The notes under the pieces: generated by a model
What the model saw: the letters and a program-made list of their open reading frames with translations, nothing else
Databases searched by the model: none
Told to the model about the DNA's origin: nothing
Translations under genes and position numbers: made by a program
Shown here: positions 44,137 through 53,027 of the stretch, one piece after another
Numbering within the stretch: the stretch's first letter is position 1
Layout of the letters: each line of letters opens with the position of its first letter
NCBI GenBank assembly: GCA_029062895.1
Contig: JAIDPF010000026.1
Coordinates: 1 to 60,128 of the forward strand
Length of the DNA: 60,128 nucleotides
Reading direction: 5' to 3'
From: Lachnospiraceae bacterium
GTDB lineage: Bacteria > Bacillota > Clostridia > Lachnospirales > Lachnospiraceae

Positions 44137-45218
44137 AAAACTTTCAGATAGTAGTACGGCAGGAAAAGATATGACAGCGGTTTCAAAGCCGGCAGAAACA
44201 CGGAGATATCGATAAATACCGGTGTGAAGACCAGACACGCAAGAATGAAAAGGGGTAATAGAGAAGTGAATATTACCCTTTTTTTTATGATCAAAGTCAG
44301 AATAAGAGTTTTAATGACGCAGGCAGCGGCATAAAGAATCAGGAGGCATATCTCTTTTCCGAGACCGGCACCAAGACCGGCAAAATGGATGCAGAGCAGC
44401 ATGACCGGAATCGTGCAGAGAACCGGAATGACGATGCACCCGACGCGTACTTTCCATGTATCAAATACCGGATTTTCGGCAAGACGATAGTAGGAGATGG
44501 TCCCGGTCAGCGCGGATAACAGCATCAGCACTGCCAGCAGTCCGCGGATAGGAGAAAGGAGTACGGTCGTTGCGGTCAGACGGTAATCTTCCGGACTGCC
44601 TTCATATTCAAAATGGAAAGTGGAATCGCCAAGCATATATTTTTGATAGAGTTCTTCGATCATGGCATCATCATACAGGACATCATACTCTGTGGAGACA
44701 GCGCTGTCGTCCGCAAGATACTGTTCTAAGGAAAGCAGGGCAAGATCTTCAAATACAAAAGAATAAACGGTCTCATTAATGACAGGCAGCATTGTGGTGG
44801 AAGGGGAGGCAACTGTGGTGATTAAATCTTTTAGGTTGCCATCTAACAGTTCTTCATAAAGAGTTACTGAAAAGATATAACCACATTCGGCACGACCGAC
44901 AGCAACGGCATCATAGACTTCCTGCTCAGAAGCGCAGAGCCGGAAGGTATATAATCCGTCATACGTAGAAAGTTTATACGCAAGTGATGTCAGAGCCGTA
45001 TCTGCCTGAAGCGCTTTGTCAGAATCAGTGACAACGCCATCAAGATCTTCATGGGTAACGGAGGGAATATAGCATGCCACTTGTATCGGCTGTTCTTCTG
45101 TCTTTGCCAGATGGGAAAACAAGATAGTCAGAACCGGCAGGGAAAGCAGCAGAAGCAGACATTCCGGTTTTCGGATATATTGTTTTAACAACATATAAAA
45201 TAATCGTGGGAATCTCAT
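44133..45218 (-). CDS. ABC exporter permease, last gene of the operon
   Basis: The 361-residue product has an N-terminal membrane helix (about 18-35), a large extracytoplasmic domain (about 45-205, where SVTHEDLDGVV and TALTSLAYKLSTYDGLYTFR lie) and a C-terminal cluster of four or five helices (about 215-355). This is an ABC-2-type permease layout. It overlaps the next upstream gene by 4 bases (translational coupling). The substrate is unknown. Confidence 0.8.
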   Translation of the reverse strand: MRFPRLFYMLLKQYIRKPECLLLLLSLPVLTILFSHLAKTEEQPIQVACYIPSVTHEDLDGVVTDSDKALQADTALTSLAYKLSTYDGLYTFRLCASEQEVYDAVAVGRAECGYIFSVTLYEELLDGNLKDLITTVASPSTTMLPVINETVYSFVFEDLALLSLEQYLADDSAVSTEYDVLYDDAMIEELYQKYMLGDSTFHFEYEGSPEDYRLTATTVLLSPIRGLLAVLMLLSALTGTISYYRLAENPVFDTWKVRVGCIVIPVLCTIPVMLLCIHFAGLGAGLGKEICLLILYAAACVIKTLILTLIIKKRVIFTSLLPLFILACLVFTPVFIDISVFLPALKPLSYLFLPYYYLKVF

Positions 45219-46453
45219 AAGTGGTTATACCTCCTGCGGCAACTAAATATGATCATGCAGAACAGGAAGAAGATCACAGGATAGATCAAGATGGGAACGG
45301 ATAAGGTGATCCGTGAGTCTTCCAGCAGTTCAATCAGTCCTTTGTGCAAATAATAAGTAGGAAGATAAGAAGATATCTTTTGCAGTGAGGTCGGGAAGAA
45401 CGCGGAAGGGATGATACAGCCGGAACAGAATGCCATCAGGCTGCTGACGCTGTAGGAAATCAGAATCCCGCCGGAGACATCTTTTGCCGCAAGAAATATC
45501 ATATTGGCATAGGTTGCGAGAAACAAACTGCTGATCAGGAAGAAGACCAGACAGTTGTTACAAAAGATGTTTCGGGGACGGAGAACCAGTCCTTCTATCT
45601 CCTGCAATGCAGGAACCGATGAGGCAATCAGATAAAACAGGATCTGCAACAGAAAGAAAAACAGGGAAAAGCTGCATATTCTTGCAAGCAGATACTGGAT
45701 GGAAGATACGTTGCGGCTGAATAAAAGCTGATAATAATCCCGGCTCTCGCGCCGCAGCATCGCTGTAAATGCGGTTGTGATAAATAACATGACAAGCAGG
45801 ATGCCGGCCGCAGCATAATAGATCGTGGTACTACGGGTTCCTTGTAAAGAGGTGGCATCTTCGAGAAAGAGCTTTTCACGGTTCAGCGCATAATTAAGAT
45901 TAGTTCGGTTGATCCTGTCATAGGTGTCAGAAAGGGCGTCTTGCATGCCAAGTGCAGTGTAAATCTCGCCAGTTGCATAAATCGCAGCTTGTGCGCCGGA
46001 TAGAAGCCTTGCGCCGGCAAGGGTCGTTTCCGTCAGAAAAACAGAGGACAGCGCATCTTTTGTCGCAAATAGGACACGGATGGGCGGGTTGGTTCCATAA
46101 AGTATCCCGTTGATCAATTGTTTCGGAAGGAAAAGAATGGCGATGAGCTGATTCTTCTGCAAGGCCGAACGGGCTTCCTGCTCAGACATAACATGAAAAT
46201 CCATTGTAAGGGAAGTGCTGTCCATATTGCCGATGAGGTTCAATGCAAGCTGCAGATAGGAATCCTCTATATCATCAGTAACCACCGCGATATCAGAACG
46301 TGACAGGTCTTCCTGGCGGTAAAGGAGCTTTGAGGCACAGAAAGCAACTGTGCCCAGAATCAGGCACAGTACCAACATTCCCAACAATGCGTAAGGAAGT
46401 TCTTTGATTCCCTTTTTCAATTCTACAGAACAGCATTTTATAAATGAGGACAT
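45215..46453 (-). CDS. ABC exporter permease
   Basis: The 412-residue product has an N-terminal helix (about 20-40), an extracytoplasmic domain (about 50-205) and a six-helix C-terminal half (about 210-405) that ends in a basic cluster (CRRRYNHL). It resembles ABC-2 permeases and matches the architecture of the following permease, with which it probably forms a heterodimer. 36 bases separate it from the surface protein gene upstream. Confidence 0.82.
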   Translation of the reverse strand: MSSFIKCCSVELKKGIKELPYALLGMLVLCLILGTVAFCASKLLYRQEDLSRSDIAVVTDDIEDSYLQLALNLIGNMDSTSLTMDFHVMSEQEARSALQKNQLIAILFLPKQLINGILYGTNPPIRVLFATKDALSSVFLTETTLAGARLLSGAQAAIYATGEIYTALGMQDALSDTYDRINRTNLNYALNREKLFLEDATSLQGTRSTTIYYAAAGILLVMLFITTAFTAMLRRESRDYYQLLFSRNVSSIQYLLARICSFSLFFFLLQILFYLIASSVPALQEIEGLVLRPRNIFCNNCLVFFLISSLFLATYANMIFLAAKDVSGGILISYSVSSLMAFCSGCIIPSAFFPTSLQKISSYLPTYYLHKGLIELLEDSRITLSVPILIYPVIFFLFCMIIFSCRRRYNHL

Positions 46454-46489
46454 AGATATTCTCCCCTGCGGTAAAATCTACGGCAGTGA

Positions 46490-48280
46490 TTACCACCACC
46501 ACAAACCGTTGGCGATCTCATCAAAAAACAGCTCATAATCCTGCATGCTCATGGTAAACAGGTTGCGTTCTTTTCCTTCAGGGAGAGGGACGCGGTCTGT
46601 CAAAGGAGAAAAGGAAGCTTCCGCGTTAAGGGTAACTCCCGATTCATCAGACCCGGAGCCGACTGTCAATGTTAATTCTTCCAGATCAAACTCTATGGTA
46701 TCGTCTTCCAACGATAGAGTACTGTCTGAAACAATGTTCAGCAGGTCTATGCGGTCTTCATCAGTTACAGTCAGTTCCACGGTAAGGTTTTTATCATCGG
46801 CCTGATAGGATGCTTCATATGCGATATCATAACTGTAGGAATCGCCATCGCCTTCCAGATCGAGCGCAGCGTTCAGAATGCTGTGATAGATATCGTTGTT
46901 ATCGGTTCTGTTTTCACCCGTATAGTTTGCTTCACAGGAACAGCCATTATTGAAATCGATCAGAAAAGAACCCTCATACCGTTCCGGCAAGTAATCCCTG
47001 CCGTGAAATACGATTTCCGCAGATATGGTACAGGTTTCGGGAAAGTCGGAATCATCCGTGGAATCATCAGCACTATCATCGACATCAACATCGGGATAAT
47101 TGCCGCTGAAAACGTCAAAATAAACATAAGCCCACAGATCATCAAAATCAAGTTCGTCACTGATTTCGTCGAGCAGATCCATTTCGGCGGAATCATCGCC
47201 TAACATACTTTGGATGCTGCTGGTATCCAGTTCAATTTCATAGGACGCAGCGGCCAGCCGGTCCTTATTATCCAGATATACATATATTTCATGGTCTACA
47301 GCTATAAGCTCTTTATATACGTCAAAGATATCCCTGAGTAAATCCTCGTAGGAGGAAGGGAAATCCGCAAAGGAGCTGTCAAGGGAGCAGAGATAAGTAT
47401 AATATACATTATAGTTTTCAATGGTCTCCTTGTTGGCGGAAAAATACCAGTCTTCGTAGGCTTCGAACAACGTCAGGACATCTTCTTCTGCCAATGTGAT
47501 CCGATATTCGTCACATTCCTGCTGTTTTGTGCCAATCAGGATAGATCTTGTTTTGCCGGTTTTATCCACCTCTATATTGTCATAAAAATCCTTTAAGATC
47601 GAAATGGTATCTTCAGCTGCCATAAAAGAATCTTTGTCCGGTGTTGAAGGACAGAACAGATCATAAGCGGAAAAAGAAATCGAAGATTCAAGCTCCTGAG
47701 GAATCTCACCTAATATGGAAGGGAATATGGAGGCATTATAGGAGGTTCCGAACGTGTCGGTAGGGAGAGTAAGATACCCGTCAAAATAACTTGGCATTGC
47801 CATGGAAATAGCTTTGTCGGAGAGATAATATTTTCCGAGGGAAATTTTAAGAAAATTGTACTGCATAGTCAAATCATAATAGGCGACCCGGTTGATGGTA
47901 TCAACATCTCCGGCAACTTTCATACCGATGTTTGATAATGAGCCATAGCCCACAAGATCCGTTGCGTCAAGATCTGACATGGCATAGGAAGCATCGACGG
48001 AATATCCGCGTTCCTTCATGGATTCTAACGCGTCAGATGCTTTTAACAGATCGGCAAGGTATTCCGGAGCATATCCGTATTCGGATACACCCATATTGCC
48101 GGAATATTCTGAGATAATGCTGCTTGAACCAAAGGTTCTGGAAAGCGCGAGCATGACTCTTGCCTTAGGCGACAGAAAAGCGCCTGTTGCAAAGAGAACC
48201 GTCAATACAATGGCGGCAACTAAAGCAAGGCAGATGGGGATAATAATAAAAATGACCTTTTTTGATTTCATAGATGACAT
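46490..48280 (-). CDS. Unknown membrane-anchored extracytoplasmic protein
   Basis: The 596-residue product has one N-terminal membrane helix (about 10-34, VIFIIIPICLALVAAIVLTV) and a large acidic exported domain rich in D, S and Y. The exported part repeats the theme of DUF-type surface proteins; an aspartate-rich stretch (YPDVDVDDSADDSTDDSDFP) lies near 400-420. It has no cysteine after the helix in a lipobox, so it is anchored by the helix itself. It lies in the operon between the ATPase and two permeases and probably delivers or receives the transported substrate. I know no defined function. Confidence 0.7.
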   Translation of the reverse strand: MSSMKSKKVIFIIIPICLALVAAIVLTVLFATGAFLSPKARVMLALSRTFGSSSIISEYSGNMGVSEYGYAPEYLADLLKASDALESMKERGYSVDASYAMSDLDATDLVGYGSLSNIGMKVAGDVDTINRVAYYDLTMQYNFLKISLGKYYLSDKAISMAMPSYFDGYLTLPTDTFGTSYNASIFPSILGEIPQELESSISFSAYDLFCPSTPDKDSFMAAEDTISILKDFYDNIEVDKTGKTRSILIGTKQQECDEYRITLAEEDVLTLFEAYEDWYFSANKETIENYNVYYTYLCSLDSSFADFPSSYEDLLRDIFDVYKELIAVDHEIYVYLDNKDRLAAASYEIELDTSSIQSMLGDDSAEMDLLDEISDELDFDDLWAYVYFDVFSGNYPDVDVDDSADDSTDDSDFPETCTISAEIVFHGRDYLPERYEGSFLIDFNNGCSCEANYTGENRTDNNDIYHSILNAALDLEGDGDSYSYDIAYEASYQADDKNLTVELTVTDEDRIDLLNIVSDSTLSLEDDTIEFDLEELTLTVGSGSDESGVTLNAEASFSPLTDRVPLPEGKERNLFTMSMQDYELFFDEIANGLWWW

Positions 48281-48310
48281 GCTTCCTTTCTTAAATTGGT
48301 AGGATCTTTT

Positions 48311-48988
48311 TTAAAATTGGCTGATCAGATCAGCACCTCTTAAATCTTTATTTACTTTATGAAGCGAGCCGTTTTTCAAGATATAAAGCGTGGTACAAAG
48401 GTCAAGTTCTGCTTCCTCATGGGTCGTGATCAGAACGGTCTTTCCGGAAGACAGGCATTTGCTGAGATAAAGATGCATATCCTGCTTGCAGGGAAGATCC
48501 AGAGCCACAGATGGTTCATCCAAGATCAAAAGTCTGGGATCGTTTAACAGCGCAATTCCAAGACTGACTCTTTTTTTCATGCCACCGGATAAACTTTTTG
48601 CCGGTTTATGGAGGAAGTCTGTTAACATCAGCATTTCCATGGATTCCTGACGCAACGCCTGCTCAAAGTTTTTTTTGTTTCCGTGAAACCAGAGAAACAG
48701 ATTGTCATATGCGCTTAGTTCGGGGAGAAGTGGATTCTCCTGCGGAACATAGCCTATCAGATGGGACAGGGCTTTGGCATTTCCGGCGATATCTTTTCCG
48801 TTATAGATCATGGAAGCGGATGCGGCGCGCCGGCTTCCAGCAAGGATGGAAAGGAGAGTGGATTTTCCACAGCCATTGGCTCCCACAATGCCGATACATT
48901 CTCCCTGATCGATCTGCAGGGAGAGATTTTTTAAAATAGGATTTCGTTTATATGAAAAGTTTATATTGTCGATTTCAATCATATGCAT
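48311..48988 (-). CDS. ABC exporter ATP-binding protein
   Basis: The 225-residue product has Walker A GANGCGKST (about 37-45), the signature LSGGMKKRVSLGIAL, Walker B LLILDEPSVALD and the switch histidine in TTHEEAEL. It is the first gene of a minus-strand operon with a surface protein and two permeases. GAGGAA five bases upstream supports ATG 48988. The operon faces away from spoIVA. Confidence 0.92.
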   Translation of the reverse strand: MHMIEIDNINFSYKRNPILKNLSLQIDQGECIGIVGANGCGKSTLLSILAGSRRAASASMIYNGKDIAGNAKALSHLIGYVPQENPLLPELSAYDNLFLWFHGNKKNFEQALRQESMEMLMLTDFLHKPAKSLSGGMKKRVSLGIALLNDPRLLILDEPSVALDLPCKQDMHLYLSKCLSSGKTVLITTHEEAELDLCTTLYILKNGSLHKVNKDLRGADLISQF

Positions 48989-49226
48989 GGAAGTTCCTCA
49001 TGGTGTTATGCCGCACAACGTATACGCCTGATTTCCTTAGAGTATAATAAGCTCAAGAATCCAGCCGCTACGCGTCTGTCGCGCTTAAAATCTGCTTCGC
49101 AGATTAGATTCTTTCGCTAGCATGTCAGGTGAAATCAAATGCTCACTGCGTTCGCGCTTGATTTCCTGCTGACATGCTATATTGTATCAAAAGATAGGTG
49201 TCATTGCAATTTATTTCATAATAAAA
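48989..49226. other. Divergent region between the ABC operon and spoIVA
   Basis: This stretch carries no gene. It holds the palindromic element at 49055-49179 and, to its left, 49000-49054, presumably the minus-strand promoter of the ABC operon; no clear -35/-10 pair could be fixed there. Confidence 0.5.
49055..49179. repeat. Palindromic element upstream of spoIVA
   Basis: Two adjacent structures. The left one is closed by AAGAATC (49055-49061) and GATTCTT (49107-49113) and contains AATCTGC-TTC-GCAGATT (49089-49105). The right one has TAGCATGTCAG plus GAAATCAA (49118-49138) pairing with TTGATTTC plus CTGACATGCTA (49158-49179), 19 bp with a small internal loop. It is a compact repeat of the REP/BIME kind in one copy here. 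Confidence 0.75.
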
Positions 49227-49256
49227 GTCATAATATGTTCCGGGAATTCATATATT
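49227..49256 (+). promoter_or_regulatory. Sigma-E-like promoter for spoIVA
   Basis: GTCATAAT (49227-49234), 14 bases, CATATATT (49249-49256) resembles the mother-cell sigma-E consensus (-35 like KTCATATT, -10 like CATACAAT) with normal spacing. It ends 102 bases before the spoIVA start. In Bacillus and Clostridium spoIVA is a sigma-E target, so the match is expected. Confidence 0.65.
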
Positions 49257-49358
49257 GATATCGGAAAACAATATGGGTAGAGCCGGAGGAAGAAGAAAGA
49301 GTTCCGGATGTGCCTGATGGCACAGATTGCCAGACCATGGAAAGGAGAAAGTTGGAGT

Positions 49359-50831
49359 ATGGAATATCGTGACATCTACAAGGATATGGAGGTTCGGACG
49401 AAAGGGGAGATCTATATCGGCGTAGTTGGGCCGGTCCGGACAGGAAAATCAACATTTATCAAGCGGTTTATGGATCTTCTGGTGCTTCCCAATATGACGG
49501 GGGAACATGAAAAGAATCGTGCTGTGGATGAACTTCCACAGAGTTCCGGTGGCAGGACGATTACGACCACAGAACCGAAGTTTATTCCAAAGGAAGCGGC
49601 GGAAATTTCATTAAACGATGAGACGAGGGTAAAAATAAGGCTGATCGACTGTGTCGGTTATATGGTGGAAGGGGCTGCCGGACATATGGAGGAAGATGAA
49701 GAGCGCATGGTGAGGACACCGTGGTTTGAAGAGGAGATCCCTTTTACGGAGGCGGCGGAAGTGGGAACCGGCAAGGTAATCCGGGATCATTCCACGATTG
49801 GTGTGGTCGTGACCTGTGATGGAAGCTTTGGCGAGATTCCAAGAGAAAATTACATAGAACCGGAGGAGCGGACCGTCAGGGAATTAAAGGAGCAGGGAAA
49901 ACCCTTTATCATTTTGCTGAATACCACTAGACCTTATAGCGAAGAAGCAAAGACGCTTGCGCAGGAATTATATGAAAAGTATGGAATTTATACCATGCCG
50001 GTAAACTGCGAGCAGCTGAAAAAAGATGATATCCATAATATCATGGAACAGATTTTATATGAATTTCCGATCGCCAAGATTGAATTCTACATGCCGAAAT
50101 GGGTGGAAATACTGGATAAAAATCATCCAATGAAAGCGGATATCGTGGAGCATATTAAGACGCTTGCCGGCGATGTCAGGCTGATCAGGGATTTTAATGA
50201 AAAATCATTGCAGATGGACAGTGAGTATATCAAACGGTGTAAGGTGGATCAGGTCTCTATGGCAGACGGTAATATCGCAGTGGCAATTGATGTCCCGGAG
50301 CAGTGCTACTATGAAATGTTAAGTGAGATGTCGGGAGAAGAGATCAGCTGTGAGTATCAGTTGATCAACAAGATGAAGCAGCTGTCCGAACTTAAGAGAG
50401 AATATGAGAAGGTGAAGAATGCTATGGAGGCAGTTCGCGCTAAAGGATATGGCGTTGTAACGCCGGAACGCGGTGAGATTGTATTGGATAAACCGGAGAT
50501 CATCCGTCACGGCAATAAATATGGGGTAAAAATCAAGGCATACAGTCCCAGCCTTCACTTGATCAAAGCGAATGTAGAGACAGAGATCGCGCCGATCGTC
50601 GGGACGGAACAGCAGGCCAATGATCTGATCCAGTATATCAATGAAGCGGGTGTTGATCAGGAAGGCATATGGGAGACTAATATCTTTGGAAAGACGGTAG
50701 AGCAGCTTGTCAATGATGGTATCAACAGCAAGATCACAGCGATCGGTGAAGAAAGTCAGGTAAAGCTGCAGGATACGATGCAGAAGATCGTCAATGACAG
50801 TAATGGCGGTATGATCTGTATCATTATCTAG
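49359..50831 (+). CDS. spoIVA: Stage IV sporulation protein A
   Basis: SpoIVA is an ATPase that polymerises on the forespore surface to base the spore coat. The 490-residue product has the Walker A GPVRTGKST (about 22-30), the switch region RLIDCVGYMVEGAAGH, and the conserved C-terminus NDSNGGMICIII. Length and ends match family members. GGAG signals precede ATG 49359; the upstream ORF start at 49308 is not used. Its presence argues that the organism forms endospores. Confidence 0.97.
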   Translation: MEYRDIYKDMEVRTKGEIYIGVVGPVRTGKSTFIKRFMDLLVLPNMTGEHEKNRAVDELPQSSGGRTITTTEPKFIPKEAAEISLNDETRVKIRLIDCVGYMVEGAAGHMEEDEERMVRTPWFEEEIPFTEAAEVGTGKVIRDHSTIGVVVTCDGSFGEIPRENYIEPEERTVRELKEQGKPFIILLNTTRPYSEEAKTLAQELYEKYGIYTMPVNCEQLKKDDIHNIMEQILYEFPIAKIEFYMPKWVEILDKNHPMKADIVEHIKTLAGDVRLIRDFNEKSLQMDSEYIKRCKVDQVSMADGNIAVAIDVPEQCYYEMLSEMSGEEISCEYQLINKMKQLSELKREYEKVKNAMEAVRAKGYGVVTPERGEIVLDKPEIIRHGNKYGVKIKAYSPSLHLIKANVETEIAPIVGTEQQANDLIQYINEAGVDQEGIWETNIFGKTVEQLVNDGINSKITAIGEESQVKLQDTMQKIVNDSNGGMICIII

Positions 50832-50964
50832 GGAAGTGCATTGATCAGCGTTTTCACAAACAGGAACAATAGTTCAAAATTATGCGTACTATAGTCTATA
50901 TCAATTAATTACGATATTGGATAAAATATAACATAAAACACAAAAGAAGGGAGTAGTGCGGCAT

Positions 50965-51693
50965 ATGTCGAAAATAATAAAAAAGACTTATATTTCTGGC
51001 GCAGCCAGTGACAGAGGCACAACAAAAAAGATCAATCAGGATAAAATCTGTCTTAGAAGTACGAATACGGAAAGTGGGGAAGCGGTGTTTGCAATTGTGT
51101 GTGGCGGTATGGGCGGCATGGCAAGAGGAGACGTGGCTGCGAATACCGTCGTCAGGGAATTCACCATATGGTTTAAGAATCATGTTGGGGAAGCGCTAGA
51201 AGATCCCAAAAGAATCGAGACAGACTGGAAAGAGATCATAGATGAACTGAATGAGCGGATATGGGGATATGGAAAGCAGAAGGGGATAAAGCTTGGAACA
51301 ACAATGACCGTCCTTTTATTACTGCCGGATGGAAAGTATTACACCGCTGATGTCGGAGACAACAGGCTTTATCGTATCGTAGGAAACGAGTTTCAGCAGG
51401 AGAATAAAAAACAGACGGAAGGAAAAGGAAAGCAACCCCGGTCTATGATGGGCTGTTCTGATCTGGTGGAGCCAAACTTTACGAATGGCAGCATACATAG
51501 TGGAGAGAGTTTCCTATTATGTACGAATGGTTTTTATCATTTGTTGTTTTCAAAGAAATTGGATAAAAAACTGTTGGATGACAGCTTAGAAAAGGATGAT
51601 CAGATCCGAAAAAAACTGGAAGAGATGATCAAAGAGATCATGAATCATGGAGAAAAGGATAATATATCCGCTATTTTGATTAAAGCTTGTTAA
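50965..51693 (+). CDS. PP2C-family protein with altered metal ligands
   Basis: The 242-residue product has the PP2C scaffold: NQDKI, FAIVCGGMGGMARGDVAA, GTTMTVLLLLPDG, VGDNRLYRI, LLCTNGFYH and GEKDNISAIL. In active PP2C phosphatases the second motif reads DGMGG and the later one CSDG; here the aspartates are replaced (GGMGG, TNG), so two of the four metal-binding acids are missing while the first (NQD) and last (KDN) remain. The protein may be a pseudophosphatase or bind metal differently. It stands between spoIVA and the agr-like locus. ATG 50965 is chosen over GTG 50956. Confidence 0.8.
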   Translation: MSKIIKKTYISGAASDRGTTKKINQDKICLRSTNTESGEAVFAIVCGGMGGMARGDVAANTVVREFTIWFKNHVGEALEDPKRIETDWKEIIDELNERIWGYGKQKGIKLGTTMTVLLLLPDGKYYTADVGDNRLYRIVGNEFQQENKKQTEGKGKQPRSMMGCSDLVEPNFTNGSIHSGESFLLCTNGFYHLLFSKKLDKKLLDDSLEKDDQIRKKLEEMIKEIMNHGEKDNISAILIKAC

Positions 51694-51711
51694 AAGATAT
51701 GAAAACTGCAG

Positions 51712-51746
51712 GAAAAGCGCCTTTTATGGGCGCTTTTCTTGATTTT
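51712..51746 (+). terminator. Terminator after the PP2C-like gene
   Basis: GAAAAGCGCC (51712-51721) pairs perfectly with GGCGCTTTTC (51729-51738) around 7 bases, followed by TTGATTTT. Confidence 0.85.
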
Positions 51747-51861
51747 ACGAAACATCCAAAAAAAATAAAAAATAGACTAAAAGAACCTAAAACGTATATG
51801 GAAGAGCCAAAATTATTTTTATAAAATATTTTATAGGAATACGGGCAGAAAGGTGCATGCA

Positions 51862-52302
51862 ATGGCGAAATCTCATAATAACAAAGAAATTGCAGGCAGG
51901 CTGAAAGAACTGAGGTTGAATTTAAAATATACACAGGAGCAGTTTGCGGAATTTCTTGATATTTCTGTTCAGCTTTATAAGAAAATGGAGAGTGGCGAGA
52001 ATAATATCAGTATTGCCACTCTGCATAAGATGAAAAAGAAGCTGAGATTTTCAGTAGATTATCTTCTCTTTGGAGAAAAAGATGATCAGGAATCTATTTG
52101 GAATAGAGTGATCGCGTTGGATGATTCCGATAAGGAAAAGCTGCTGCTCAGGCTGTTTGTCATGATGACTTCGGATGATCGGCGGGTTAGTGCAAAAAGC
52201 AGGGAAGAGCATTTGTTTCAAATGTTGGATCAGGTCAGGGAAGCCGTCCCCAAGGACAATCCCCACACTAAAACTACGAAGAGAACGAAAAACAAGAGAT
52301 GA
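51862..52302 (+). CDS. XRE-family regulator, first gene of the agr-like operon
   Basis: The 146-residue product has an N-terminal helix-turn-helix of the XRE type (about 10-65, TQEQFAEFLDISVQLYKKME), then an acidic helical part and a basic tail (TKTTKRTKNKR). It overlaps the response regulator gene by 4 bases, so it is coupled to agrA and agrC. AAAGG gives the ribosome binding site for ATG 51862; GTG 51853 is a weaker choice. Binding sites are unknown. Confidence 0.85.
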   Translation: MAKSHNNKEIAGRLKELRLNLKYTQEQFAEFLDISVQLYKKMESGENNISIATLHKMKKKLRFSVDYLLFGEKDDQESIWNRVIALDDSDKEKLLLRLFVMMTSDDRRVSAKSREEHLFQMLDQVREAVPKDNPHTKTTKRTKNKR

Positions 52303-53027
52303 CAAAATGTGTATTGATCATAGAAGATAATATAAATAGCGTCAATATGATAAAAAAGATCATAGCATCGATAGACCCGTCTGTTGAGGTGCTGGTGGCG
52401 GCAAGCAGTGATGCCGCCTACAGACATGCAATGGAGAAGGATATCGATGTTTTTATTATTGATATCGTGTTAGATACCAAAGTCATGGGAGACACTTCCG
52501 GGCTGAAGTTCGCGGAATGTATCAGAGAGATGCCGAAGTATCTGTTTACTCCGTTTATTTTTACGACATCTTTGGAAGACCCGCAGATGTACGCTTTTCG
52601 GAAACTGCATTGCTATGGCTATCTTGAAAAGCCTATTGATGTGGAACAGGCAAAGGAACTGATCCGCAACGCGCTGCGTTATGAAAATAACAAAAGTATT
52701 TCCGAAACGGTTTATTTTAAGAAGGATAAAGTAATCTATCCGGTCAATGTGGATGATATTTTTTATACCAAAAATGAAAATCATGAGATGACCGTCTATC
52801 ATAGAAACGGCACCCGCTTAAGGATCCCGTATAAGACCTGCAGCCAGCTCTTAAAGGAAGTGCGTACCGGCTGTCTGTTTCAATGCAGCAGGAACACTCT
52901 GGTTAATAGGCAGTATATCGAATCCATAGATTTAGTGAACCGTTATATCACTTTGGGGGATCCGGATCATACGAAGCTCGATATTGGGATCAGTTTCGTG
53001 AAGAAGATGGAGAGGGAAATAAAATGA
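52299..53027 (+). CDS. agrA: AgrA-like response regulator (LytTR)
   Basis: The 242-residue product has a receiver domain (1-120, phospho-acceptor D55 in FIIDIVLD, switch lysine K111 in YLEKPID) and a C-terminal LytTR DNA-binding domain (about 140-240, containing FYTKNENHEMTVYHRNGTRL and CSRNTLVNRQYIESI). LytTR regulators pair with GHKL kinases of the AgrC type, encoded immediately downstream with a 4-base overlap. It likely activates the agrBD promoter. Confidence 0.9.
   Translation: MTKCVLIIEDNINSVNMIKKIIASIDPSVEVLVAASSDAAYRHAMEKDIDVFIIDIVLDTKVMGDTSGLKFAECIREMPKYLFTPFIFTTSLEDPQMYAFRKLHCYGYLEKPIDVEQAKELIRNALRYENNKSISETVYFKKDKVIYPVNVDDIFYTKNENHEMTVYHRNGTRLRIPYKTCSQLLKEVRTGCLFQCSRNTLVNRQYIESIDLVNRYITLGDPDHTKLDIGISFVKKMEREIK

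Noticed and set aside
51440-51693. PP2C-like gene as spoIIE-type sporulation phosphatase
   Set aside because: No membrane region or SpoIIE motifs; its only link to sporulation is that spoIVA lies next to it.
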